NCBI GenBank assembly: GCA_039984715.1
Contig: JBDWUA010000004.1
Span: 567,891 to 631,890 of the forward strand
Length of the DNA stretch: 64,000 nucleotides
Direction: 5' to 3'
DNA from: JABSSA01 sp039984715
GTDB taxonomy: Bacteria; Pseudomonadota; Alphaproteobacteria; Rhodobacterales; Rhodobacteraceae
Positions 51,431-60,586 of this stretch are shown here, in pieces. Below the pieces are notes generated by a model. It saw only the letters and a list, made by a program, of their open reading frames with translations. It ran no database searches and had not been told where the DNA came from. Both the position numbers and the translations under genes were made by a program. The first letter of the stretch is position 1; each line of letters opens with the position of its first letter.

Positions 51431-52302
51431 CGGGTCGGAACAGGTGTTTCGCCGCGATAATCGTAAAAGCCGCGCTGTGTTTTACGACCAAGCCAACCTG
51501 CTTCAACGTATTTCGTCAAAAGGGGGCAGGGGCGGTATTTGGTGTCTGCTAAGCCGTCATGAAGCACGTTCATAATGGCAAGACACGTATCCAATCCAAT
51601 AAAATCGGCCAATTCTAACGGCCCCATCGGATGGTTTGCACCCAGACGCATGGAACTGTCGATCGATTGAACTGATCCCACCCCTTCGTAAAGGGTATAG
51701 ACGGCTTCGTTGATCATCGGCATCAGAATGCGATTCACGATGAAGGCGGGAAAATCTTCCGCACTTGCTGATGTCTTGCCCAAGCGTGCAACGACTGCCT
51801 CGCAGGACTTAAAAGTTTCTTCGTCCGTCGCGATACCACGGATCAATTCAACCAATTGCATCACGGGCACTGGATTCATGAAATGAAATCCCATGAATTT
51901 TTCCGGGCGGTCGGTTCTGCTTGCAAGCCGTGTGATCGAAATCGACGACGTGTTTGATGTTAAAATTGTATGTGGTTTTAGATGCGGCAACAAATCTTCA
52001 AAGATCGCCTGTTTGACCGTTTCGCGTTCAGTCGCGGCCTCAATTACCAGATCGCTTGACCCAAGCTGTGCAAGCTCTTGAGTTGTGCGGATGCGGGCAA
52101 GAGCAGTATTTTTTTCGGCTTCGGTAATCTTCTGACGGCTGACCTGACGATCAAGGTTTGCTTGAATAGATATAATCGCTGCGGAAAGGGAATCGGGGCT
52201 GACATCGTTTAGAATTACGTCGTAATCGGCCAACGCCATAACATGCGCGATACCATTGCCCATTTGGCCTGCACCGACGATTCCGACCGATTTGATATCC
52301 AT
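51427..52302 (-). CDS. 3-hydroxybutyryl-CoA dehydrogenase
   Basis: A 291-residue 3-hydroxyacyl-CoA dehydrogenase of the short single-function type. NAD-binding GAGQMGNGIAHVMALADYDV, then MGFHFMNPVPVMQLVELIRG, FPAFIVNRILMPMINEAVYTLYEGVGSV and HPMGPLELADFIGLDTCLAIM are characteristic of the HbdA/PaaH type. Oxidises or reduces acetoacetyl-CoA/3-hydroxybutyryl-CoA, useful for acetate assimilation with mcd. Preceded upstream by etfBA-DUF6473 on either strand. Confidence 0.92.
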   Translation of the reverse strand: MDIKSVGIVGAGQMGNGIAHVMALADYDVILNDVSPDSLSAAIISIQANLDRQVSRQKITEAEKNTALARIRTTQELAQLGSSDLVIEAATERETVKQAIFEDLLPHLKPHTILTSNTSSISITRLASRTDRPEKFMGFHFMNPVPVMQLVELIRGIATDEETFKSCEAVVARLGKTSASAEDFPAFIVNRILMPMINEAVYTLYEGVGSVQSIDSSMRLGANHPMGPLELADFIGLDTCLAIMNVLHDGLADTKYRPCPLLTKYVEAGWLGRKTQRGFYDYRGETPVPTR

Positions 52303-52468
52303 GCGCAGGCTCCTTTTTTTTGCACATTAGGGGGCCAGAGCGCCAATCCGCAAGGGCACTTCTGCAAGTTGAAATATTTGGGCGAGTGTAAGGATTGCGC
52401 AAGATTCAGCGAATCTTAAGAACTGTATGCGATTCCCTAAACAGGGTGAGTAAATATGAGTGGGTATC

Positions 52469-53293
52469 ATGAGTTTTGATACGATGGGGCCGGGGGGCCT
52501 TGACTACCTGCCGTGTCGGTATGGTGCATCAAAGTTACGTTTTCGTGGACCGAAACGCGATTTAGACAAACCTTTTGTCGCGTTTTTCGGTGGAACAAAT
52601 ACGTACGGAAAATTTGTTGAACGACCTTTCGCGGATCTGATTGAAGACGAATTGGATATAGCGTGCGTAAACTTTGGTTGTTTGAATGCTGGCGTCGATG
52701 TGTTGGCGCATGATGCGTTCATGTGTGAAATACGCAATCAGTCCAAGATCAGCGTCGTTCAAATTGTCAGTCCGCGAAATATGTCGAACCGATTCTATTC
52801 GGTGCATCCGCGGCGCAATGACCGGTTTCTAAAGCCATCTGCATTGCTTGAGACAGTGTATCGAGAAGTCGACTTTTCACAGTTCAACTTCACCAAACAT
52901 ATGTTGAAGCGGTTGCACGAGGTGTCACCGGAACGCTTTCGCGCTGTAAAAGAAGAACTTCAATCGGCTTGGTCTGCGCGGATGCTACAGATGTTGGATG
53001 AGATGTCGGGTCAAACTGTTTTGTTATGGTTTTCTGATCATCAACCCCAAGACAATGAAACAGACTTTGGCAAGGACCCGTGGTTTGTGTCGCGTCAAAT
53101 GTTGGATGAGGTCACATCGAAAGTCGCCGCATATGTCGAAGTGATTGCATCGCCAAAAGCGGTAAACCTTGGAACGTCGGAAATGGTGTTCTCTGAAATG
53201 GAAGAACCTGCGGCACAGACGTTGCTTGGACCTGCGGCGCACCGCGAAGTTTCGGAAAAGCTAGGGCCAGTTTTGCAAGGCTTGCTGAAATGA
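52469..53293 (+). CDS. DUF6473 family protein
   Basis: A 274-residue cytoplasmic protein starting at ATG 52469 (an earlier GTG at 52460 is possible). Features are LDYLPCRYGASKLRFRGPKR, FVAFFGGTNTYGKFVERPFADL, VVQIVSPRNMSNRFYSVHPRRNDRF, WSARMLQ and QTVLLWFSDHQPQ. I recall this arrangement as the DUF6473 family of Rhodobacterales; function unknown. It ends directly at a bidirectional terminator facing etfA. Confidence 0.75.
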   Translation: MSFDTMGPGGLDYLPCRYGASKLRFRGPKRDLDKPFVAFFGGTNTYGKFVERPFADLIEDELDIACVNFGCLNAGVDVLAHDAFMCEIRNQSKISVVQIVSPRNMSNRFYSVHPRRNDRFLKPSALLETVYREVDFSQFNFTKHMLKRLHEVSPERFRAVKEELQSAWSARMLQMLDEMSGQTVLLWFSDHQPQDNETDFGKDPWFVSRQMLDEVTSKVAAYVEVIASPKAVNLGTSEMVFSEMEEPAAQTLLGPAAHREVSEKLGPVLQGLLK

Positions 53294-53320
53294 AAAAACC
53301 CGCCGGTTGGCGGGTTTTTC
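53293..53320. terminator. Bidirectional rho-independent terminator between DUF6473 and etfA
   Basis: AAAACCCGCC (53295-53304) pairs with GGCGGGTTTT (53309-53318), loop GGTT, with T-runs on both strands. It closes both converging transcription units. Excellent stem. Confidence 0.88.
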
Positions 53321-53335
53321 TAGTATTTTTGATGC

Positions 53336-54262
53336 TTACAGTTTTTCGATCAATTCAGGCACAGCCGTGAAGAGGTCGGCAACCAAGCCGAAGTCCGCAA
53401 CCTGAAAGATTGGCGCTTCTTCGTCTTTGTTGATTGCAACGATAACCTTGGAATCCTTCATGCCGGCAAGGTGCTGAATCGCGCCCGAGATGCCGACAGC
53501 GACATAAAGGTCAGGTGCAACCACTTTGCCAGTTTGACCGACTTGCCAGTCATTTGGGGCATATCCAGAATCTACCGCGGCACGAGACGCGCCAACAGCA
53601 GCACCAAGTTTGTCCGCCAGTTTTTCGATCAGGGCAAAGTCATCTTCGGACCCGACACCACGACCACCAGAAACCACAACGCCCGCAGACGTCAGTTCTG
53701 GGCGATCACTGGCCGCGACTTTATCTTCGACCCAAGATGACAAAGATGGGTCAGCCGCTGCGCCGATAGTTTCCACTGAGGCTGATCCACCCGTACCGGC
53801 TGCATCAAATGTTGAGGTCCGGAATGTGATGACCTTTTTCGCATCCGAAGATTTGACGGTTTGGATTGCGTTACCTGCATAGATTGGTCGTTCGAACGTT
53901 GATCCATCTACGACAGCTGTCGCATCTGAAATGACCATAACATCAAGAAGCGCTGCAATACGCGGCATGATGTTTTTGGCATCCGTTGTGGCGGGTGCCA
54001 CGATATGTTCGTAATCGCCGGACAAGGACACAACCAAATCGGCCACAGGTTCCGCCAATCGTTTTCCGTACAATGCGTCTTCGGCGCACAGCACCTTGGA
54101 CACACCGTCGATTGTTGCCGCTTGCGCCGCAGCGTCAGCGCATTTCGCGCCAGTGGCAAGCACAGTCACATCGCCCAAAGCTTTCGACGCAGCGACAGTT
54201 TTTGCAGTTGCATCCATGGCCAATTCGCCATCGTTGATTTCTGCGAGAAGAAGAACTCCCAT
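53336..54262 (-). CDS. etfA: Electron transfer flavoprotein, alpha subunit
   Basis: The 308-residue alpha subunit carries the FAD. Typical sequence: VVSGGRGVGSEDDFALIEKLADKLGAAVGASRAAVDSGY and APDLYVAVGISGAIQHLAGMKDSKVIVAINKDEEAPIF. It accepts electrons from acyl-CoA dehydrogenases such as Mcd and passes them to ETF-ubiquinone oxidoreductase. Start overlaps the etfB stop (TAATG). Confidence 0.96.
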   Translation of the reverse strand: MGVLLLAEINDGELAMDATAKTVAASKALGDVTVLATGAKCADAAAQAATIDGVSKVLCAEDALYGKRLAEPVADLVVSLSGDYEHIVAPATTDAKNIMPRIAALLDVMVISDATAVVDGSTFERPIYAGNAIQTVKSSDAKKVITFRTSTFDAAGTGGSASVETIGAAADPSLSSWVEDKVAASDRPELTSAGVVVSGGRGVGSEDDFALIEKLADKLGAAVGASRAAVDSGYAPNDWQVGQTGKVVAPDLYVAVGISGAIQHLAGMKDSKVIVAINKDEEAPIFQVADFGLVADLFTAVPELIEKL

Positions 54263-55020
54263 TACACAGCCCCCACTTCTTTAAGTTTCGCGACCAGTTC
54301 GTCCACCGAACCAACTGTGATACCGGCGGCACGTGTGGCAGGTTCTGCCGTGCTAACAACCTCGAGGCGCGGAGTGATATCAACGCCATAATCAGCGGCT
54401 GTTTTTTCGTCCAACGGCTTTTTCCTGGCTTTCATGATGTTGGGCAATGAAGCGTAGCGAGGTTCATTCAAGCGCAGATCAACAGTCACAACTGTCGGCA
54501 TGTTCACTTCGATTGTCTGAAGACCGCCATCGACTTCGCGCGTGACTTTCGCTTTGTCACCGGAAATCTCGACTTCGGATGCAAAGGTCGCTTGCGACCA
54601 ACCCAAAATGGCTGACAGCATCTGACCGGTTGCATTCATGTCATTGTCGATTGCCTGTTTGCCGCAAAGAACCAAACCTGGCTGTTCTTCTTCAACGATT
54701 TTTGCCAGAATTTTGGCAACCGCTAAAGGTTCTATGTCGTTGTGAACGTCATCCGCCGCGATCACTAGAATGGCGCGGTCTGCACCCATGGCCACCGCGG
54801 TCCGAAGTGTCTCTTGCGATTGCTTAACACCAATAGAAACGACGACCACTTCATCGGCTTGGCCTGCTTCTTTCAGACGTATGGCCTGTTCGACGGATAT
54901 TTCGTCGAACGGGTTCATCGACATTTTGACATTTGCAAGATCAACACCCGTTCCATCCGCTTTGACGCGAACTTTCACGTTGTAGTCGATCACACGTTTG
55001 ACAGGTACGAGCACCTTCAT
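54262..55020 (-). CDS. etfB: Electron transfer flavoprotein, beta subunit
   Basis: The 252-residue beta subunit binds AMP. It begins MKVLVPVKRVIDYNVKVRVKADG and has the family motif VDLRLNEPRYASLPNIMKARKKPL. Co-translated with etfA through a TAATG overlap. Divergent from a VOC protein gene across 186 nt that should hold both promoters. Confidence 0.96.
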   Translation of the reverse strand: MKVLVPVKRVIDYNVKVRVKADGTGVDLANVKMSMNPFDEISVEQAIRLKEAGQADEVVVVSIGVKQSQETLRTAVAMGADRAILVIAADDVHNDIEPLAVAKILAKIVEEEQPGLVLCGKQAIDNDMNATGQMLSAILGWSQATFASEVEISGDKAKVTREVDGGLQTIEVNMPTVVTVDLRLNEPRYASLPNIMKARKKPLDEKTAADYGVDITPRLEVVSTAEPATRAAGITVGSVDELVAKLKEVGAV

Positions 55021-55206
55021 AAACGTTTTTCTCCCATAATGGTTCGACTTCTTTGTTAGAAGCGATCTAGTGACTAAGAAGTGGTTTACGCAAGCTATTC
55101 GCCCAAAAACAGTATAAAATCGTCACGTCACTGTCAGAAGACGCCGTGTCGCAGTGTAAATACGTCCGTTGAAGGCGGGAAGTTCATTTTCCAAAGGAGT
55201 TTTGTC

Positions 55207-55566
55207 ATGCAAAAGGTTCTAGGATTTGGTGGTTTTTTCTTCCGTTCAACCGATCACGAGGGGCTTGCCAAGTGGTATTATGACGTTCTTGGTATCAGTT
55301 TGGTGCCCCAAACGGCGGAAGAAATACCTTGGATAGCTGAAGGTGGCGCAACCGTTTTCGCCCCTTTTTCTTCTGATACGTCGTATTTTGCGGCGGACAA
55401 ATCTTTTATGTTGAATTTTCGGGTTGGGGATATCGATGCAATGATTGCCCAGATTGAAGAGGCGGGCACGCCGGTCACGCGCCTTGAGGATATGCCCGGC
55501 ATTGGCAAGTTTGCCCATTTGACGGATCCAGAGGGAACACCGATCGAGATTTGGCAGCCCGAATAA
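55207..55566 (+). CDS. VOC-family (glyoxalase-like) protein
   Basis: A 119-residue VOC protein with halves FGGFFFRSTDHEGLAKWYYDVLGISL and MLNFRVGDIDAMIAQIEEAG, ending LTDPEGTPIEIWQPE. The final Glu is a probable metal ligand. CAAAGGAG precedes ATG 55207. Function unknown. Convergent with the cobalamin adenosyltransferase gene 12 nt away. Confidence 0.82.
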   Translation: MQKVLGFGGFFFRSTDHEGLAKWYYDVLGISLVPQTAEEIPWIAEGGATVFAPFSSDTSYFAADKSFMLNFRVGDIDAMIAQIEEAGTPVTRLEDMPGIGKFAHLTDPEGTPIEIWQPE

Positions 55567-55578
55567 AGGCTTTATCAA

Positions 55579-56151
55579 TCAGCGATTTGCGCCGGGCACC
55601 CACAATACATCGTCTTTGCCACGGTCATTGGCGATGCGTGCGGCAACGAAAAACCAATCGCTTAATCGATTGAGGTATTTTACGGCGGCCGAATTGATTG
55701 CTTCTGTTGTTGCCAACTCCACAGTCATGCGTTCAGCCCGACGTGATACAGTACGGCACACGTGAAGATGCGCTGACAGGGCTGAACCGCCCGGCAAAAT
55801 GAAACTGCGCAAAGCCTGAAGGTCTGCGTTCATGGCATCAATCTCTGCTTCCAGTCGTTCCACCTGCGCGTCGGTCATTCGCAGCGGCGGGTATTCGGAA
55901 TCTGCGTCTTTTTCCATGTCCGGGCGGCAAAGATCAGCGCCAAGGTCAAAAAGATCATTTTGAATAAGACTAAGAGCAGCATCCATTTCAGGGGACGCAG
56001 CAAGGCGGGCAACACCGACAAAAGAATTCAGTTCGTCCGTGGTTCCGTACGACGCGACGCGCAATGAATGTTTCGCAACGCGATCACCATTGCCCAATGC
56101 GGTTTCGCCTGCGTCACCCGTTCTTGTGTAAATCTTGCTCAGAACAACCAT
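55579..56151 (-). CDS. Corrinoid adenosyltransferase, PduO type
   Basis: Transfers the adenosyl group of ATP to cob(I)alamin, giving coenzyme B12. The 190-residue protein has the PduO signature KIYTRTGDAGETALGNG, SYGTTDELNSFVG, LFDLGADLCRP, VCRTVSRRAERM and the C-terminal NRLSDWFFVAAR. ATG 56151 overlaps the stop of the HIG1 miniprotein (TGATG). Coenzyme B12 is needed by mutases of the ethylmalonyl-CoA pathway. Confidence 0.93.
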   Translation of the reverse strand: MVVLSKIYTRTGDAGETALGNGDRVAKHSLRVASYGTTDELNSFVGVARLAASPEMDAALSLIQNDLFDLGADLCRPDMEKDADSEYPPLRMTDAQVERLEAEIDAMNADLQALRSFILPGGSALSAHLHVCRTVSRRAERMTVELATTEAINSAAVKYLNRLSDWFFVAARIANDRGKDDVLWVPGANR

Positions 56152-56360
56152 CAGGAACCCGTCATTCGTTTGAAAAGAATATAAGCGACGATCAATAGGA
56201 CGGCCACGAACTGTGCCCCAATGCGATATCGCATAAGCTTGTTGGAATTCTTTTGTGCCCAACCTGATCCCTTTGCGAAACCGCCAAGGCCCAGCATTAA
56301 CACGACCACGACTGCGAGGCAGGCGAGGAGAATTAAAACGAAGAGCGGATCAGAAGCCAT
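56151..56360 (-). CDS. HIG1-domain twin-transmembrane miniprotein
   Basis: A 69-residue protein with two membrane helices (LFVLILLACLAVVVVLMLGLG and GAQFVAVLLIVAYILF) separated by a short loop containing NKLMRYRIGAQF. The R-x-x-x-Q within this loop matches the HIG1 (hypoxia-induced) motif. Small proteins of this type lie before cobalamin adenosyltransferases in Rhodobacterales. Relatives attach to cytochrome oxidase in mitochondria; the bacterial role is unknown. Ends in the start of the next gene. Confidence 0.75.
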   Translation of the reverse strand: MASDPLFVLILLACLAVVVVLMLGLGGFAKGSGWAQKNSNKLMRYRIGAQFVAVLLIVAYILFKRMTGS

Positions 56361-56421
56361 AAGATACCTGCCAAATTGCTGTGTGCACTTGATTTAGGCG
56401 AGAACTGGCAAAAAGCGAACC

Positions 56422-57255
56422 CTACCCGCCCTTGGATAACACCTGATCTAATACGCGTGTGGGCAAAATTCGCTTGAGAATGGCCATTAAGTAGGTCGGT
56501 GTTGTGACAAAGTAGCGCGGACGAGGGTTTGAAGTAGTCAGCGCTTTCAGCACCTTTTGTGCGACGGCCTCTGCTTCCAGCTCAAAAGTTGCGCTGCCAG
56601 ACCCCTTGTATAGTTTGTCCAATAGGTTGTCGCGATATTGGTCTGCGCGCGGCGAGTTTTCCCAATCCACCCATTTTTCGAAATGTGGTATCGCATTTTC
56701 CCGAAATTTTGTACGGATCGGGCCGGGCTCGATCAGAACGACTTTGATATCTGTGTCCCGCAATTCAATGCGCATCGTGTCGGTTAAGCCTTCAAGGGCG
56801 AATTTGGTCGCATTGTAGGCCCCGCGCCATGGGGACGTTACGAACCCCAAAACAGAAGAGCATTGGATGATATGCCCATGCCCTTGCGCCCTCATGATGG
56901 GCAGCGCGTTCAATGTCAGGTCATGCCAGCCAAAGAAATTGGAATCAAAAATTGCGCGCAAGGCATCGGTGGGCAAATCTTCGACGGGTCCGGGTATGGC
57001 ATAAGCCCCGTTGTTGAACAACGCGTCCAGTGTCCCGCCCGTGGCTTCCATCGTGGCGTCAAAGCCAGACCGAATACTTTCGGGATCAGAATAGTCGATG
57101 CGCGGCGACTCAAAACCATCTTGGCGCAAGGCTTTGCAATCGTCTTCTTTTCTGCACGAAGCGAAAACGCGCCATCCGTTGGCGCGCAGCAGCTTTGCGG
57201 ATGCCAGACCAATACCCGACGAACAGCCAGTAATCAGGATCGTTTTTTCAGCCAA
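56422..57255 (-). CDS. Short-chain dehydrogenase/reductase
   Basis: A 277-residue SDR: NAD(P)-binding TILITGCSSGIGLASAKLL, catalytic Ser in QCSSVLGF, and the YNATKFALEGLTDTMRIEL signature with the catalytic YxxxK (GAYNATK). IEPGPIRTKF follows. It starts with TTG at 57255, preceded by AAGG. Substrate unknown; the C-terminal RPRYFVTTPTYLMAILKRILP is typical of membrane-associated members. Confidence 0.87.
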   Translation of the reverse strand: MAEKTILITGCSSGIGLASAKLLRANGWRVFASCRKEDDCKALRQDGFESPRIDYSDPESIRSGFDATMEATGGTLDALFNNGAYAIPGPVEDLPTDALRAIFDSNFFGWHDLTLNALPIMRAQGHGHIIQCSSVLGFVTSPWRGAYNATKFALEGLTDTMRIELRDTDIKVVLIEPGPIRTKFRENAIPHFEKWVDWENSPRADQYRDNLLDKLYKGSGSATFELEAEAVAQKVLKALTTSNPRPRYFVTTPTYLMAILKRILPTRVLDQVLSKGG

Positions 57256-57314
57256 ACCTTAACCTTCCCGCGATGGATGATCCGCACAATGATCTAGCAA
57301 AGATCAGAGTGCAA

Positions 57315-57935
57315 TTACCCGTCGCTGAGAAGAAAATCCGCCATCCAGCCTTGTGCGCTACCTTGGACAGAACGCAGGCGAACCCATCCATTGCCGGGGT
57401 CTTCGAGGATCACTACCTGATCGCCACGCACCATACTATTAACAACACCAAAGTTTTTCCCCGGCCCGCCTCTTAAGTTCACGCGATTTCCGGTGACAGA
57501 GCGGATATCGTCGTTCGAAACATAGTTTTCTTTTGGAGCAGGGTCTGCGGAAAAATCAACTGGTGTGACAGTGGCAGCCGACGCGCCTTCGATTAAGCTT
57601 GGCAACACGAAAGTCGGCTCCACAGGCGGCTCGATGACCGCGTCCTGAATAGGCTCTGGTTTTTGCGCAACGACACGTGCGGGCACAGTCTGAAGTGTCG
57701 ATGATGGTCGAACAACATCCTTGAGTTTGATGAGGTCCAGAGAAACGCGTGTTACGACTTCTGGAAGTTCGGCAACTACGACATCTTCCTGAGGCTCAAG
57801 TGCAGCAGTTTGGACGTTTTCTGGTGCTTCGATGCGGGACATCCGGGTCGCGACGGGATCAAATTCAAGTCCCCCGCTCATTTGAAAAAAGGCAAAGGCC
57901 AGAAATACAAACGAAATTGCAATAAAACGGATCAT
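57315..57935 (-). CDS. Membrane-anchored SH3-domain protein
   Basis: A 206-residue protein with an N-terminal hydrophobic anchor (RFIAISFVFLAFAFFQMSGG), a long Pro/Glu/Val-rich linker, and a C-terminal bacterial SH3 domain from about residue 147 (GNRVNLRGGPGKNFGVVNSM, GWVRLRSVQGSAQGWM). Such domains bind cell-wall or peptide ligands. It is the only gene between the SDR gene and divergent parC. Confidence 0.82.
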   Translation of the reverse strand: MIRFIAISFVFLAFAFFQMSGGLEFDPVATRMSRIEAPENVQTAALEPQEDVVVAELPEVVTRVSLDLIKLKDVVRPSSTLQTVPARVVAQKPEPIQDAVIEPPVEPTFVLPSLIEGASAATVTPVDFSADPAPKENYVSNDDIRSVTGNRVNLRGGPGKNFGVVNSMVRGDQVVILEDPGNGWVRLRSVQGSAQGWMADFLLSDG

Positions 57936-58095
57936 TAACGTCCCCCGGACACACAGATTCTTTACACGGTTGTCATCTTAACAGACCGGCAGTTTTTCGC
58001 CCATGGGAAAAAACCATTTATTTCCCAGAAAAATTTGTATTGCTGAATGCAGCAACGCGCTTGTTCCTGCTTGGGCGGCCCGCTACACAGCATCT

Positions 58096-60390
58096 ATGTC
58101 AGATACAACCGCCAACCCCAATATGAACCTTGCAGAGCCGCTGCGCCGGGCTTTGGGTGAACGCTATCTGACCTATGCATTGTCGACAATTATGCATCGG
58201 GCGTTGCCAGATGCACGCGATGGATTGAAACCTGTTCACCGTCGGATCCTGTTTGCGATGCGCGAATTGCGCCTTAGTTCAAACGGTGGTTTCCGAAAAT
58301 CGGCTAAGATTTCGGGCGACGTGATGGGCAACTATCACCCTCATGGAGACGCCGCGATTTACGATGCGATGGCCCGATTGGCACAGGATTTCAACGTCCG
58401 ATACCCGTTGGTGGACGGGCAGGGGAATTTTGGGAACATCGACGGAGATAATCCGGCGGCGTCACGTTACACAGAAGCGCGCATGACCGCGGTCGCTGAG
58501 GCGCTGCTAGAAGGTCTGGACGAAAACGCCGTAGATTTTCGAGACAACTACGATGGCACGTTGACCGAACCGGTCGTGATGCCCGCGACCTTTCCCAATT
58601 TGCTGGCCAACGGGTCCAGCGGGATTGCCGTGGGGATGGCAACCAATATTCCGCCTCACAATATCGCCGAGCTGTGCGATGCGTGTTTGCATTTGATCAA
58701 AACGCCTGACGCACGCGATGATACTTTGTTGAATTTTGTGCCGGGGCCGGATTTTCCGACAGGCGGCATAATTGTCGAGCCTCCGGAGTCGATTGCGCAA
58801 GCCTATCGGACAGGCCGTGGCGGCTTTCGGTTGCGTTGCCGGTATGAAGTCGAAGATTTGGGCCGCGGGCAATGGCAGATTGTTGTCACTGAAATCCCGT
58901 ATCAAGTTCAGAAATCAAAGCTGATCGAAAAGATTGCTGAACTTATCCAAAATAAGAAAATCCCAATCCTGGCTGATGTGCGGGACGAAAGTGCGGATGA
59001 CATCCGCCTCGTTCTTGAGCCGCGTTCCAAGAATGTGACGCCTGACGTTCTGATGGGAATGCTGTACCGCAGTTCCGATCTTGAAGTTCGCATATCGCTG
59101 AACATGAACGTTTTGATCGACGGCGTGACGCCCAAAGTCTGTTCAATGAAAGAGGTTCTGCGCGCGTTCCTTGATTTCCGACGTACAGTTCTAATCCGTC
59201 GTTCACAGCATCGCATGGAAAAGATCGACCGGCGTCTTGAAATCCTCGAGGGTTTGATTGTCGCGTTCTTAAATCTTGATCGGGTGATTGATATCATCCG
59301 GTATGACGATGACCCCAAGGCCGCGTTGATGCGCGAACAGTGGGGGCAAGATTTCGTTCGTGCGAATTCAGAAGCTGATTATGTTTCTCCGGGCGCTGGA
59401 GATGGCGAGTTAAGCGACTTGCAAGCCGAAAGCATTCTGAACATGCGGCTGCGCAGCTTGCGCCGTTTGGAAGAGGTCGAACTGCAGCGCGAACAAACCG
59501 AGTTGATGGAAGAACGCGCGCAGTTAGAAGATTTGTTGGACAATGATGCCCTGCAATGGGCTGCGATCTCGGATCAGCTTAAGACGACGAAGGTCAAGTT
59601 TGGCAAAGACTGGGAAGGTGGCGCGCGCCGCTCGACATTTGCCGAAGCTGGCGAAGTCGAGGATGTCCCAATCGAGGCCATGATCGACCGGGAACCTATC
59701 ACTGTCGTCGTGTCGAAAATGGGTTGGGTGCGTGCCATGACAGGCCACATCGATTTGACCCGAGAATTGAAATACAAAGATGGCGACGGCCCCAATTTCA
59801 TTTTCCACGCGGAAACAACGGATCGATTGCTCGCGTTCGCATCCAATGGCCGGTTTTACACGCTTTCGGCGTCGAACTTACCCGGTGGGCGCGGCATGGG
59901 CGAACCGATGAGTTTGATGGTCGATTTGCCAAACGAAGCCACCATCGTCACGATTTTTGCGCATAAAAGTGATCGTAAACTCTTGGTCGCCTCTTCTTCC
60001 GGGGATGGGTTCATTGTGCCAGAAAGCGAAGTTTTGGCGCAAACCCGATCCGGCAAGCAGGTTTTGAACGTCCGGGGCGATGTCAAAGCAGCAGTGTGCA
60101 GACCTGTGACCGGAGACAGCGTTGCCGTGGTCGGCGAAAACCGAAAAGTGCTGATCTTCCCGTTGGACGAGCTGCCTGAAATGGGGCGCGGCAAAGGCGT
60201 GAGATTGCAAAAATACAAAGATGGCGGGATGTCAGATGTGACAACCTTCACTTTGCAAGAAGGGCTGTCGTGGTTTGATCCTGCCGGTCGGACACGCAAC
60301 GAAACTGAGCTTGGCGAATGGCAAGGCAAGCGTGCCAGCGCAGGCCGCATGGCGCCTCGCGGTTTTCCACGCGATAATCGCTTCAATTAA
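58096..60390 (+). CDS. parC: DNA topoisomerase IV subunit A
   Basis: The 764-residue subunit cleaves and rejoins DNA during chromosome decatenation. The N-terminal domain has LKPVHRRILFAMRELRL, GNYHPHGDAAIYDAMARLAQDF, the catalytic Y125 in AASRYTEARM, and GIAVGMATNIPPHN. The C-terminal beta-propeller is poor in typical GyrA boxes, which favours ParC over GyrA. ATG 58096 is preferred over an extended frame. Monocistronic. Confidence 0.95.
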   Translation: MSDTTANPNMNLAEPLRRALGERYLTYALSTIMHRALPDARDGLKPVHRRILFAMRELRLSSNGGFRKSAKISGDVMGNYHPHGDAAIYDAMARLAQDFNVRYPLVDGQGNFGNIDGDNPAASRYTEARMTAVAEALLEGLDENAVDFRDNYDGTLTEPVVMPATFPNLLANGSSGIAVGMATNIPPHNIAELCDACLHLIKTPDARDDTLLNFVPGPDFPTGGIIVEPPESIAQAYRTGRGGFRLRCRYEVEDLGRGQWQIVVTEIPYQVQKSKLIEKIAELIQNKKIPILADVRDESADDIRLVLEPRSKNVTPDVLMGMLYRSSDLEVRISLNMNVLIDGVTPKVCSMKEVLRAFLDFRRTVLIRRSQHRMEKIDRRLEILEGLIVAFLNLDRVIDIIRYDDDPKAALMREQWGQDFVRANSEADYVSPGAGDGELSDLQAESILNMRLRSLRRLEEVELQREQTELMEERAQLEDLLDNDALQWAAISDQLKTTKVKFGKDWEGGARRSTFAEAGEVEDVPIEAMIDREPITVVVSKMGWVRAMTGHIDLTRELKYKDGDGPNFIFHAETTDRLLAFASNGRFYTLSASNLPGGRGMGEPMSLMVDLPNEATIVTIFAHKSDRKLLVASSSGDGFIVPESEVLAQTRSGKQVLNVRGDVKAAVCRPVTGDSVAVVGENRKVLIFPLDELPEMGRGKGVRLQKYKDGGMSDVTTFTLQEGLSWFDPAGRTRNETELGEWQGKRASAGRMAPRGFPRDNRFN

Positions 60391-60586
60391 AACGACATCG
60401 ATATAGCACGAAAACAGCGCGCAATTTCTTTCACTCTTTGCGCCATGATTTGACCGAAATTGAATATTAATCACGTTTGAGTGGAAATGATGTGATGCTT
60501 TGGATCCTTTTGCGACCCTTGAGCGTTGTACGGTATTTCGCAAACAAGGGTAATTGGATCAGTAGATCCGGTGCAAAGGAACGAAC